56,260 bases of DNA from Pseudomonadota bacterium (GTDB lineage: Bacteria > Pseudomonadota > Gammaproteobacteria > Burkholderiales > Burkholderiaceae_C): the NCBI GenBank assembly GCA_021845965.1, contig JAJZUZ010000001.1:1-56260 (forward strand), read 5' to 3'. Made by a program: the position numbers and the translations under genes. A model generated the notes under the pieces. That model was not told the DNA's origin and made no database searches. It worked only from the letters and a program-made list of their open reading frames with translations. This document shows positions 44,036 through 51,321 of this stretch, one piece after another (position 1 is the stretch's first letter; every line of letters begins with the position of its first letter).

Positions 44036-44823
44036 CGCAAAGCCTGCCCGTGCCGCTCGACGTCAAGCTCATGAACCTGACAGCCAATCTGCTGCTGCTC
44101 GCGTTCGTGCTGCTGGGCCTGAGCATGGGCGGGCGCTGGCTGGCCCATCACCCGGTGTTCGCCATCCGGGGTCTGACGGTATTGGGTGATGTGAGCCACA
44201 ACAGCGCGTTGACTCTGCGCGCGCACGTGGGGCCGCAGCTCAAGGGCACCTTCCTCACCGTGGACCTGGGGGCCGTGCGGCAGGCTTTCGAGACCGTGCC
44301 CTGGGTGCGCAAGGCCGTGGTGCAGCGGGAGTTCCCGAATCGCCTGCGTGTCATCCTGCAGGAGCACCAGGCAGTGGCCTACTGGGGCGAGGAGGGCGAG
44401 TCCACCCTGGTCAACAGCTATGGCGAAGTGTTCGAAGCCAATCTGGGCGAGGTGGAGCAGGAGACGCTGCCGCGCCTGGACGGCCCGGCGGAACAGTCGG
44501 CCCAGGTGCTGGCCATGTACCGTGACCTGCAGCCCCTGTTCGAGGCGTTGGACCTGCCGTTGGAGCAGCTGGTGCTGAGCAGCCGCGGCAACTGGCAGGC
44601 GCAGCTGGCCAGCGGTGCCAGCCTGGAACTGGGCAGCGGCGAGCCCGCCGAGGTGACGGCGCGGGTGCGGCAGTTTCTCGGCACCGTGGGTCAGGTGGCG
44701 GCGCACCACGGTCGCAATCTCAGTGCACTGGAAGGTGCGGACTTGCGCTATGGCCAGGGTTATGCCTTGCGCCTGCGCGGCGTGACCACGGTGGCTGGGC
44801 AGGATCAGGCAAAGAGGCAGTAG
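44032..44823 (+). CDS. ftsQ: Cell division protein FtsQ
   Basis: Bitopic divisome protein that links FtsL/FtsB to the early ring. The 263-residue product has a short cytoplasmic N-terminus, one membrane segment (about 14-34, [19 protein letters not shown]), a POTRA domain ([24 protein letters not shown]... [32 protein letters not shown]), and the FtsQ beta domain ending near residue 250. GGAGG precedes ATG 44032, which overlaps the ddlB stop by four bases. Length is normal. Confidence 0.94.
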   Translation: MTQSLPVPLDVKLMNLTANLLLLAFVLLGLSMGGRWLAHHPVFAIRGLTVLGDVSHNSALTLRAHVGPQLKGTFLTVDLGAVRQAFETVPWVRKAVVQREFPNRLRVILQEHQAVAYWGEEGESTLVNSYGEVFEANLGEVEQETLPRLDGPAEQSAQVLAMYRDLQPLFEALDLPLEQLVLSSRGNWQAQLASGASLELGSGEPAEVTARVRQFLGTVGQVAAHHGRNLSALEGADLRYGQGYALRLRGVTTVAGQDQAKRQ

Positions 44824-44846
44824 ACGGATACAGCAGGACTCCCGAC

Positions 44847-46076
44847 ATGGCAAAAGAGTACAAGGATCTGGTTGTGGGGCTGGACATCGGCACCGCCAAG
44901 GTGATGGTGGTGGTGGCCGAGGTGTTGCCCGGCGGCGAGCTCAAGCTGGCCGGCCTGGGTGTGGCGCCGAGCAATGGCTTGAAGCGGGGCGTGGTGGTCA
45001 ACATCGACGCCACCGTGCACAGCATCCAGCAGGCCCTGAAAGAAGCCGAGCTGATGGCCGACTGCAAGATCACGCGCGTCTACACCGGTATCACGGGCAG
45101 CCACATCCGCGGCATCAATTCCAGCGGCATGGTGGCGGTGAAGGACCGCGAGGTGAACGCCGCCGACGTGGCGCGTGTCGTGGAGACGGCCAAGGCCATC
45201 AATATCTCCTCGGACCAGCGCCTGCTGTTGGTGGAGCCGCAGGAATTCATCATCGATGGCCAGGACGTGCGCGAGCCCATCGGCATGAGTGGCATCCGCC
45301 TGGAAGCCAAGGTGCACATCGTCACCGGCGCGCAGAGCGCGGCCGAGAACATCATCAAGTGCGTGCGCCGCTGCGGCCTGGAGGTGGAGCAGCTGATGCT
45401 CAACCCGCTGGCGTCCAGCCTGGCGGTGTTGACCGAGGACGAGAAGGAGCTGGGCGTGGCCTGCGTGGACATCGGTGCCGGCACCACAGATGTGGCGGTG
45501 TTCACGGGTGGCGCGATCCGCTACACCTCGGTGATCCCGATCGCGGGCGACCTGATCACCAGCGACATCGCGATGGCGCTGCGCACGCCGACCAAGGACG
45601 CCGAGGACATCAAGGTCGAGAGCGGCTACGCCAAGCAGCTGCTGGCCGACCCGGACGTGCAGGTCGAGGTGCCGGGCCTGGGCGACCGCGGGCCGCGCAT
45701 GCTCAGCCGCCAGGCGCTGGCCGGCGTGATCGAGCCGCGCGTGGAGGAGATCTTCTCGCTCGTGCACCAGGTGCTGCGCGACTCGGGCTGCGAGGAGGTG
45801 CTGTCCTCGGGCATCGTGCTCACCGGCGGCAGCTCGGTGATGCCGGGCATGGTGGAGCTGGGCGAGGACATTTTCCTCAAGCCGGTGCGCCGCGGCGTGC
45901 CGAAGTACAGCGGCGCGCTGGCCGACATGGTGGGCCAGCCGCGCGCAGCCACCGTGATGGGCCTGCTGGAGGAAGCGCGGCTGGCACGCCTGCGCGGTTA
46001 CAAGGTGGCGCAGCAGCACGGATCAATGAAGACGGCGTTGGGACGCGTGAAAGACTGGTTCGTCGGGAATTTCTGA
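44847..46076 (+). CDS. ftsA: Cell division protein FtsA
   Basis: Actin-like ATPase that anchors FtsZ to the membrane. The 409-residue protein has the phosphate-1 loop VGLDIGTAKVMVVV, the SHS2/1C domain region (~85-165), phosphate-2 VDIGAGTTDVAVF, the adenosine motif VLTGGSSVMPG, and a C-terminal amphipathic membrane helix (LGRVKDWFVGNF). Length agrees with the family (~410-420). It starts 23 bases after ftsQ and is separated from ftsZ by 140 bases. Confidence 0.97.
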   Translation: MAKEYKDLVVGLDIGTAKVMVVVAEVLPGGELKLAGLGVAPSNGLKRGVVVNIDATVHSIQQALKEAELMADCKITRVYTGITGSHIRGINSSGMVAVKDREVNAADVARVVETAKAINISSDQRLLLVEPQEFIIDGQDVREPIGMSGIRLEAKVHIVTGAQSAAENIIKCVRRCGLEVEQLMLNPLASSLAVLTEDEKELGVACVDIGAGTTDVAVFTGGAIRYTSVIPIAGDLITSDIAMALRTPTKDAEDIKVESGYAKQLLADPDVQVEVPGLGDRGPRMLSRQALAGVIEPRVEEIFSLVHQVLRDSGCEEVLSSGIVLTGGSSVMPGMVELGEDIFLKPVRRGVPKYSGALADMVGQPRAATVMGLLEEARLARLRGYKVAQQHGSMKTALGRVKDWFVGNF

Positions 46077-46216
46077 CCATGACAAGCAAGAACAAGCTGT
46101 GGTTGGCCCGGGGCAGTCCGCACCGAAGACGGCGGTGCAGCGGCCCGCCAGGCTGGCCGCCACCGTGAGCAGCACACGAGGACGCAACAGGGCAAAGCAA
46201 ATTTAGGAGAACGGAT
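46077..46216 (+). other. ftsA-ftsZ intergenic region
   Basis: 140 bases. A 29-codon frame (46079-46168) starts two bases after ftsA but has no Shine-Dalgarno and a Pro/Arg-biased product, so it is not called a gene. AGGAG at about 46204-46208 serves ftsZ. The segment is long enough to hold an internal ftsZ promoter, but no clear one is seen. Confidence 0.5.
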
Positions 46217-47461
46217 ATGAGTATCGAAATGATTGAAGACGCAGCCTTCAACCTGGGCACCCAGATCAAGGTCATCGGCGTGGGCGGTGGCGGCGGCAAC
46301 GCCGTCGACCACATGATCGAACGCGATGTGCAGGGCGTGGAGTTCATCTGCGCCAACACCGACGCGCAGGCCCTGAGCCGCAGCAGCGCGCACAAGGTCA
46401 TCCAGCTCGGCGGCACCGGCCTGGGGGCCGGCAGCAAGCCCGAGAAGGGCCGCGAGGCTGCCGAAGCCGCGGTGGAGGACATCCAGTCCGCCATCGCCGG
46501 GGCGCACATGCTCTTCATCACCGCCGGCATGGGCGGTGGCACCGGCACCGGTGCGGCGCCGGTGATTGCCCGCGTGGCCAAGGAGATGGGCATCCTGACC
46601 GTGGGCGTGGTGACCAAGCCGTTCGACTGGGAAGGCGGCCGGCGCATGACCAACGCGGACGCCGGCCTGACCGAGCTGGAGGCCAACGTCGACTCGCTGA
46701 TCGTGGTGCTGAACGAGAAGCTGCAGGAAGTGCTGGGCGACGACATTACCCAGGACGAGGCCTTCGCGCACGCCAACGACGTGCTGAAGAACGCCGTCGG
46801 CGGCATCGCCGAGATCATCAATGTGCCCGGCCACGTCAACGTGGACTTCGAGGACGTGCGCACGGTGATGGGCGAACCCGGCAAGGCCATGATGGGCACG
46901 GCCGCGGCCAGCGGCCCGGATCGCGCGCGCATCGCCGCCGAGCAGGCCGTGGCCTGCCCGTTGCTGGAAGGTATCGACCTCTCCGGCGCCAAGGGCGTGC
47001 TGGTGCTGATCACTGCCGCCAAGGGCAGCCTCAAGCTGTCGGAGTCCAAGCTGGCCATGAACACCATCCGCGCCTACGCCTCGCCGGACGCGCACGTGAT
47101 CTACGGCACCGCCTACGACGACAGCCTGGGTGACCAGATCCGCGTCACCGTGGTGGCCACCGGCCTGTCGCGCCAGGGTGCGCGCCGCACCGCGCCACCG
47201 CTGCAGGTGCTGCGCACCGGCACCGACAACACCCCGTTCCAGGTGCCGACGCTGAACAACCCGGTCGTCAACGCGACTGTGCCGGGCATCCCGGCCGCGC
47301 CGGCCCCGGGCGTGCCGCAGCCGGACTACAACGCCATGGCGACGCCCAGCGTCTGGCGCACACGCGACCGCACGCAGGCCGCGGCCAAGGTGGATGCGCT
47401 GTCGTCGGGTGGCATGGACGACTTCGAGATTCCGGCGTTCCTGCGCAAACAAGCCGATTGA
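46217..47461 (+). CDS. ftsZ: Cell division GTPase FtsZ
   Basis: Tubulin-like GTPase that forms the Z ring. The 414-residue protein has IKVIGVGGGGGNAVDHM, the tubulin signature GGGTGTGAAPV, NADAGLTELEANV, and the T7 synergy region (about 200-215). A variable proline/alanine-rich linker leads to the conserved C-terminal peptide DDFEIPAFLRKQAD, which binds FtsA, ZipA or MinC. AGGAG sits eight bases before the ATG. The last codon and the stop lie inside a long palindrome shared with the ftsZ-lpxC gap. Confidence 0.98.
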   Translation: MSIEMIEDAAFNLGTQIKVIGVGGGGGNAVDHMIERDVQGVEFICANTDAQALSRSSAHKVIQLGGTGLGAGSKPEKGREAAEAAVEDIQSAIAGAHMLFITAGMGGGTGTGAAPVIARVAKEMGILTVGVVTKPFDWEGGRRMTNADAGLTELEANVDSLIVVLNEKLQEVLGDDITQDEAFAHANDVLKNAVGGIAEIINVPGHVNVDFEDVRTVMGEPGKAMMGTAAASGPDRARIAAEQAVACPLLEGIDLSGAKGVLVLITAAKGSLKLSESKLAMNTIRAYASPDAHVIYGTAYDDSLGDQIRVTVVATGLSRQGARRTAPPLQVLRTGTDNTPFQVPTLNNPVVNATVPGIPAAPAPGVPQPDYNAMATPSVWRTRDRTQAAAKVDALSSGGMDDFEIPAFLRKQAD

Positions 47462-47580
47462 TAGCCTGTCAAGCTACTGCGCGGGCACATCTTGCGCCTA
47501 TGGTGCTCGCCGTACCGAAGTACGGCTGTGCGCCTCGGCGCAAGCTGAGCCCGCTCGCTACGCCTGCCAGACTATCAATC
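47456..47580. repeat. 125-bp imperfect palindrome overlapping the ftsZ stop
   Basis: The ends GATTGATAG (47456-47464) and CTATCAATC (47572-47580) are perfect inverted repeats. The centre is CCGTAC-CGAA-GTACGG (47510-47525), and blocks such as CTTGCGCC/GGCGCAAG and CGGGC/GCCCG pair between. The RNA would form one long hairpin. It is probably a dispersed intergenic palindromic element, possibly working as a transcription or RNA-stability barrier. Confidence 0.8.
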
Positions 47581-47620
47581 CAATAGAAACCGGAGCTGGG
47601 CGAGGAAGTGCCCGCCCACT

Positions 47621-47626
47621 TAAAAT
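47621..47626 (+). promoter_or_regulatory. Putative -10 element (TAAAAT) of lpxC
   Basis: TAAAAT (five of six consensus bases) ends six bases before the lpxC ATG, with no Shine-Dalgarno. It would give a leaderless transcript independent of ftsZ. Confidence 0.4.
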
Positions 47627-47632
47627 AGCGCC

Positions 47633-48556
47633 ATGCTGCAGCAACGCACCCTCAAGTCCCTGACCCGCGCCGTTGGCGTGGGTTTGCACAGCGGCCAGCG
47701 GGTCGAAATCACGTTGCGGCCGGCGCAGCCGGACACGGGTATCGTCTTTCGGCGCGTGGATCTGCCGCAGCCGGTGGACATCCCGGTGTCCGCGATGGCG
47801 GTCAGCGACACCCGGCTGGCGTCCACGCTGGGACGCGACGGTGCCAAGGTGCACACGGTGGAGCACCTGATGTCGGCCTGTGCGGGATTGGGCATCGACA
47901 ACCTCTACGTGGATATCACCGCTGAAGAGGTGCCTATCCTCGACGGCTCGGCCGCCTCCTTCGTCTTCCTGTTGCAAAGCGCGGGCATCGCGCTGCAGAA
48001 TGCGCCGCGCCGCTTCATCCGCGTGACCAGGCCGATCGAGGTGCGCGAAGGCCAGGGTGCCAACGAGAAGTGGGCTCGCCTGGACCCCTATCACGGCTAC
48101 AAGCTCAACTTCGAGATCGAGTTCGATCACCCGGCCGTGGATTCCACCGGCCAGCGGGTCGAGTTCGACATGAGCGTGCACAACTACTCGCGTGACATCG
48201 CCCGTGCGCGCACCTTCGGCTTCACCAAGGATGTGGAGATGATGCGCGCCAACGGCCTGGCCCTGGGCGGCGGGCTGGACAACGCCATCGTGATGGACGA
48301 CTACAAGGTGCTCAATGCCGGTGGCCTGCGCTACGACGACGAATTCGTCAAGCACAAGATCCTGGATGCCATGGGCGACCTCTACATCCTGGGCAAGCCG
48401 CTGCTGGCGGCCTACAGCGCCTTCCGCTCCGGCCACGCGCTCAACAACAAGCTGCTGCGCGAGCTGCTCAGCCGCACGGACGCCTGGGAAACCGTGACCT
48501 TTGAGAACGAGAAGCTGGCGCCGAAAGGTTTTGCCCAGCCGGCGCGGGCCTGGTAA
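47633..48556 (+). CDS. lpxC: UDP-3-O-acyl-GlcNAc deacetylase LpxC
   Basis: Zinc amidase that performs the committed step of lipid A synthesis. The 307-residue protein has the N-terminal [19 protein letters not shown], the zinc ligand region [29 protein letters not shown], and in domain [42 protein letters not shown] and the late [13 protein letters not shown] with the catalytic histidine. Length matches E. coli (305), and the ATG is fixed by the family N-terminus. It follows ftsZ after the palindrome, the usual dcw order. Confidence 0.97.
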   Translation: MLQQRTLKSLTRAVGVGLHSGQRVEITLRPAQPDTGIVFRRVDLPQPVDIPVSAMAVSDTRLASTLGRDGAKVHTVEHLMSACAGLGIDNLYVDITAEEVPILDGSAASFVFLLQSAGIALQNAPRRFIRVTRPIEVREGQGANEKWARLDPYHGYKLNFEIEFDHPAVDSTGQRVEFDMSVHNYSRDIARARTFGFTKDVEMMRANGLALGGGLDNAIVMDDYKVLNAGGLRYDDEFVKHKILDAMGDLYILGKPLLAAYSAFRSGHALNNKLLRELLSRTDAWETVTFENEKLAPKGFAQPARAW

Positions 48557-48576
48557 GACCACGGCCACCGCGCATC

Positions 48577-48753
48577 ATGCTGCTGTTTCGCTGGCTCATC
48601 CTGCTCACGCTGATCGGCGCGGCCGTGCTGTTTGCCTTCTACGTCGGCACCGGCGAGGCACGCTACCGGCGCTGGGGCCTGCTCACCCTGAAATGGTCGC
48701 TGATTGCGGCCGGCGGCTTCTTCGCGGTGCTGGTCCTGGAGCGCATCGCCTGA
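48577..48753 (+). CDS. 58-residue two-helix membrane protein
   Basis: A short gene 20 bases after lpxC, starting MLLFRWLILLTLIG and ending LVLERIA. It has two strong hydrophobic segments (about residues 2-23 and 35-55) joined by a charged loop (GTGEARYRRWG), so it is a small inner-membrane hairpin, probably with both ends on the same side. Third-codon positions are G/C-rich as in neighbouring genes. The Shine-Dalgarno is weak. No family name is known to me. It faces the reverse-strand gene at 48776 tail to tail. Confidence 0.75.
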   Translation: MLLFRWLILLTLIGAAVLFAFYVGTGEARYRRWGLLTLKWSLIAAGGFFAVLVLERIA

Positions 48754-48775
48754 GTCCAGGCCCCGTGTCCGTCCG

Positions 48776-49069
48776 CTATTTCGGCCGGCGGCTGCGCACC
48801 GCGGCGTAAGGGTCCGGCTTGTCCTCTGTGCCGGGATCCGTGCGCACTTTCACCGACTCCAGCTCGCTGAAATTGGACGGCATCTGGCTGTCCTGGAAGG
48901 CGACCGAATCTTCCCACAGCGCCCAGTCGGATTCCAGGTTGCCTTCACTGACTTCAGGCAATGGGGCCGCTTCACCGGGAGGTGTGATGCTCCTGGCGGC
49001 AGGCTTGGGACGGGGGCGCTCCGAGGGCGTGCGTGGTGGCTCGGACTTGCGTTTGAAGAATTTCAGCAT
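48776..49069 (-). CDS. Hypothetical 97-residue charged protein
   Basis: A small protein starting MLKFFKRKSEPPRTPSERPRPKP. It has a basic, proline-rich first third, then an acidic stretch with tryptophans (ESDWALWEDSVAFQDSQMPSNFSELE) and a basic end (YAAVRSRRPK). No membrane segment or known domain is seen; it is probably partly disordered. AGAGGGG lies eight bases before ATG 49069; the frame stays open upstream but that part looks non-coding. The codon pattern supports a real gene. Function unknown. Confidence 0.65.
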   Translation of the reverse strand: MLKFFKRKSEPPRTPSERPRPKPAARSITPPGEAAPLPEVSEGNLESDWALWEDSVAFQDSQMPSNFSELESVKVRTDPGTEDKPDPYAAVRSRRPK

Positions 49070-49148
49070 GCCGTAGACCCCTCTGGGCAATGGCGTTGGT
49101 AGCAATGTAGCCGGCCGTGCTGCCGCTGGCAAGGCTGCCGGCCGGGGT

Positions 49149-49697
49149 TCAGCGGCTGCGCCCGGCGCGGTACATGCCGCTGGTCCTGCGGGTCAGTGCC
49201 GTGGCCTTGGCCAGCTGCGCCAGCGCCGCGCCGGCGTGGGCCTGGGTGATGGCCAGGCCCAGGGCATCGGCGGCATCCGGGCCGGGCAGGCCGGGCAGCT
49301 TGAGCAGGCGCTTCACCATCTCCTGTACCTGGGCCTTTTGCGCCCGGCCATGGCCCACGACCGCCTGTTTCATCTGCAGCGCGGTGTATTCGGCCACCGG
49401 CAGCCCGGCCGTTACCAGCGCGGTCACGCAGGCGCCGCGGGCCTGGCCCAGCAGCAGGGTCGATTGCGGGTTGACGTTGACGAAGACGATCTCCACCGCA
49501 GCGGCCTGCGGCTGGTAGCGTTCCACCACCTCGCGGATGCCGTCAAACAGCACCTTCAGGCGCGCGGGCAGGTCGCCCTGTTCCACCTGGCTGGTGCTGA
49601 TGGTGCCGCTGGCCACATAACCCAGCTGCGCACCGGCGGCATCAATCACACCAAAGCCGGTGGTGCGCAGGCCCGGGTCGATGCCGATGATGCGCAT
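49149..49697 (-). CDS. ruvC: Holliday junction resolvase RuvC
   Basis: Dimeric, metal-dependent endonuclease that cuts Holliday junctions made by RecA and moved by RuvAB. The 182-residue protein has the catalytic acids Asp7 ([10 protein letters not shown]), Glu69 ([14 protein letters not shown]) and Asp141/Asp144 ([11 protein letters not shown]). The usual basic DNA-binding segment ([14 protein letters not shown]) is present. GGGAG lies six bases before the ATG. It is slightly longer than E. coli RuvC (173) at the C-terminus. ruvA and ruvB are not next to it. Confidence 0.96.
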   Translation of the reverse strand: MRIIGIDPGLRTTGFGVIDAAGAQLGYVASGTISTSQVEQGDLPARLKVLFDGIREVVERYQPQAAAVEIVFVNVNPQSTLLLGQARGACVTALVTAGLPVAEYTALQMKQAVVGHGRAQKAQVQEMVKRLLKLPGLPGPDAADALGLAITQAHAGAALAQLAKATALTRRTSGMYRAGRSR

Positions 49698-49712
49698 GTG
49701 CGGCTCCCGGCC

Positions 49713-50456
49713 TCAGGGGAGTTCCGCCCGATACAACCGGCCGACGATGACGCCGGCGCGTTCGGACAGGTAGAGCGAATTGGGCAGCTTTTCGTAGTAG
49801 CGCGGGCGCGGCAGCATGACGGCCAGGCGCGCCGCCTCACCGGCGGTGAGGCGCGCCGCGGGCTTGCGGTAGTAGTGCTGCGCCGCCGCTTCGGCGCCGA
49901 ACACCCCCTCGCCCCATTCCACGTGGTTCAGGTAGAGCTCCAGGATGCGCCGTTTGTTCAGCAGCCGCTCCAGCAGAAAAGCCAGCACGAGCTCCTGGCC
50001 CTTGCGCAGGAAGGTGCGCTCGCCCGAGAGCAGCAGGTTCTTGGCCAGCTGCTGGGTGATGGTGGAGCCGCCGACGATCTTGGGCGGCTTGACGGCACGC
50101 TCGCTGTGGGCGGCGAGCTTGGCGGCGAGCTTGGCGGCGCGCTCTTCGGCGGCGGCGTTCTTCTGCCAGGCCTTCTCCATCGACTCCCAATCCACGCCCT
50201 CGTGCCAGGCAAAGCTGTCGTCCTCGGAGGCGATCACTGCGCGCTTGAGGTTGTCCGAGATCTGGTCGTAGCTGACCCACTGCTGGCGCCAGCGCAGCGT
50301 GCCCTTCTCTTGCTGGATGCGCCAGGCTTCGGAGCGCTCGAAGGTGGTGGACTTCGGATCCACGACGGCCATCAGCGCCACACGGCCCACGAAGAAGAGC
50401 TGCAGGGCGAGCAGGCTGAGCAACAGCAACGCGAGCCAACGCCACCAGGCCTTCAT
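49713..50456 (-). CDS. mtgA: Monofunctional peptidoglycan transglycosylase MtgA
   Basis: GT51 glycosyltransferase that polymerises lipid II without a transpeptidase domain. The 247-residue protein has one N-terminal membrane segment (about 6-30) and the GT51 motifs: IASEDDSFAWHEGVDW (catalytic glutamate), GGSTITQQLAKNLLLSGERTFLRKGQE, LERLLNKRRILELYLNHVEWGEGVFGAEAAAQHYY and GEAARLAVMLPRP. Compared with E. coli it has a lysine/alanine-rich insert around AAAEERAAKLAAKLAAH. It starts seven bases after the tonB-like gene and ends the operon. Confidence 0.95.
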   Translation of the reverse strand: MKAWWRWLALLLLSLLALQLFFVGRVALMAVVDPKSTTFERSEAWRIQQEKGTLRWRQQWVSYDQISDNLKRAVIASEDDSFAWHEGVDWESMEKAWQKNAAAEERAAKLAAKLAAHSERAVKPPKIVGGSTITQQLAKNLLLSGERTFLRKGQELVLAFLLERLLNKRRILELYLNHVEWGEGVFGAEAAAQHYYRKPAARLTAGEAARLAVMLPRPRYYEKLPNSLYLSERAGVIVGRLYRAELP

Positions 50457-50463
50457 GCCGTGC

Positions 50464-51321
50464 TCAGGGCGCGCTGATGCGCGTCTCCAGCGTTTCGTTG
50501 CGCGAGAACCGGAAGCGCGAGACGACGACGATCTGGTCCGCCTGCTGGCGCATGCCCCGGGTGAACTGGCCAAACGGCCCGGCGCTGCGGGCGATCACCT
50601 CCGCGCGCCGGTCCAGCAGGGGATTGCCGGAGCTCTGTGCGACCTCGGTGGCGACGACGTGGCCACGCTGGTCCACCGTCACCACCATGGTCAGTTCGCC
50701 ATAGAGCTTCTTGCCGCCGGAGCTGGGGAAGTTGCTGGTGCCCTTCTCCTCGATGGCGCGGCGCAGGCGGTCGTAGTAGATGGCGTAGGCTTCCTCGCGC
50801 GTGGACGGGCCGATGTAGCGCTTGCGCGGCTTCTGGCTTTCCTGCTTGACGCGCCGCTCGATCTCGGCCAGTTGCTTGAGCAGGAGGCGGCGCTTTTCTT
50901 CCTGGGCGACCTGCTCGCCGCTGAGCTTGCCCTGACGCGGGTCGGGAATCGGCAGGGAGGCCAGCTGCTTGCGCACCTGGGCCAGCAGCATGGTCTGCTG
51001 CCGGTACAGCTGCTGCACCCGCTTGCGGGCATCGTCGTCCAGCGTGTCGCCACTGTCGGAGATCAGGCTGGAGGGCAGCGGGCTGGTGGCACGCCCGCTG
51101 GCGGCGTCACCGCCGCCAGCCAGGCGCGCCTGCGCGATGGCCAGGGCGTGCTCCGGCGCCTCGCGCCCGCGCGCATTCACCAGGATGACCTCCAGCGGCG
51201 TATCGCGGAAAGCGCGTTCGATCGCCTCGGGGTCGACGAAGCGCACCGTCAGCAAAGCCGCATGCACCACGACCGAGACGCCGAGGGCCAGCTGCAGGGT
51301 GCTCAGATTGCGCAGTTTCAC
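50464..51321 (-). CDS. TonB-family energy-transducing protein
   Basis: A 285-residue protein with a cytoplasmic start (VKLRNLSTLQ), one membrane segment (about 10-28, LALGVSVVVHAALLTVRF, containing the SxxxH pattern of TonB proteins), a long charged helical periplasmic linker, and a C-terminal TonB domain (KKLYGELTMVVTVDQRGHVVATEVAQSSGNPLLDRRAEVIARSAGPFGQF). No exbB/exbD is adjacent, so its partner is unknown. The start is GTG 51321, overlapping the RNase stop (GTGA). It may serve envelope functions rather than iron uptake, given mtgA downstream. Confidence 0.85.
   Translation of the reverse strand: MKLRNLSTLQLALGVSVVVHAALLTVRFVDPEAIERAFRDTPLEVILVNARGREAPEHALAIAQARLAGGGDAASGRATSPLPSSLISDSGDTLDDDARKRVQQLYRQQTMLLAQVRKQLASLPIPDPRQGKLSGEQVAQEEKRRLLLKQLAEIERRVKQESQKPRKRYIGPSTREEAYAIYYDRLRRAIEEKGTSNFPSSGGKKLYGELTMVVTVDQRGHVVATEVAQSSGNPLLDRRAEVIARSAGPFGQFTRGMRQQADQIVVVSRFRFSRNETLETRISAP

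Noticed and set aside
46079-46168. 29-codon frame just after ftsA
   Set aside because: No Shine-Dalgarno, Pro/Arg-biased product, and no overlap with ftsZ; unlike the two relay ORFs it does not connect to the next gene.
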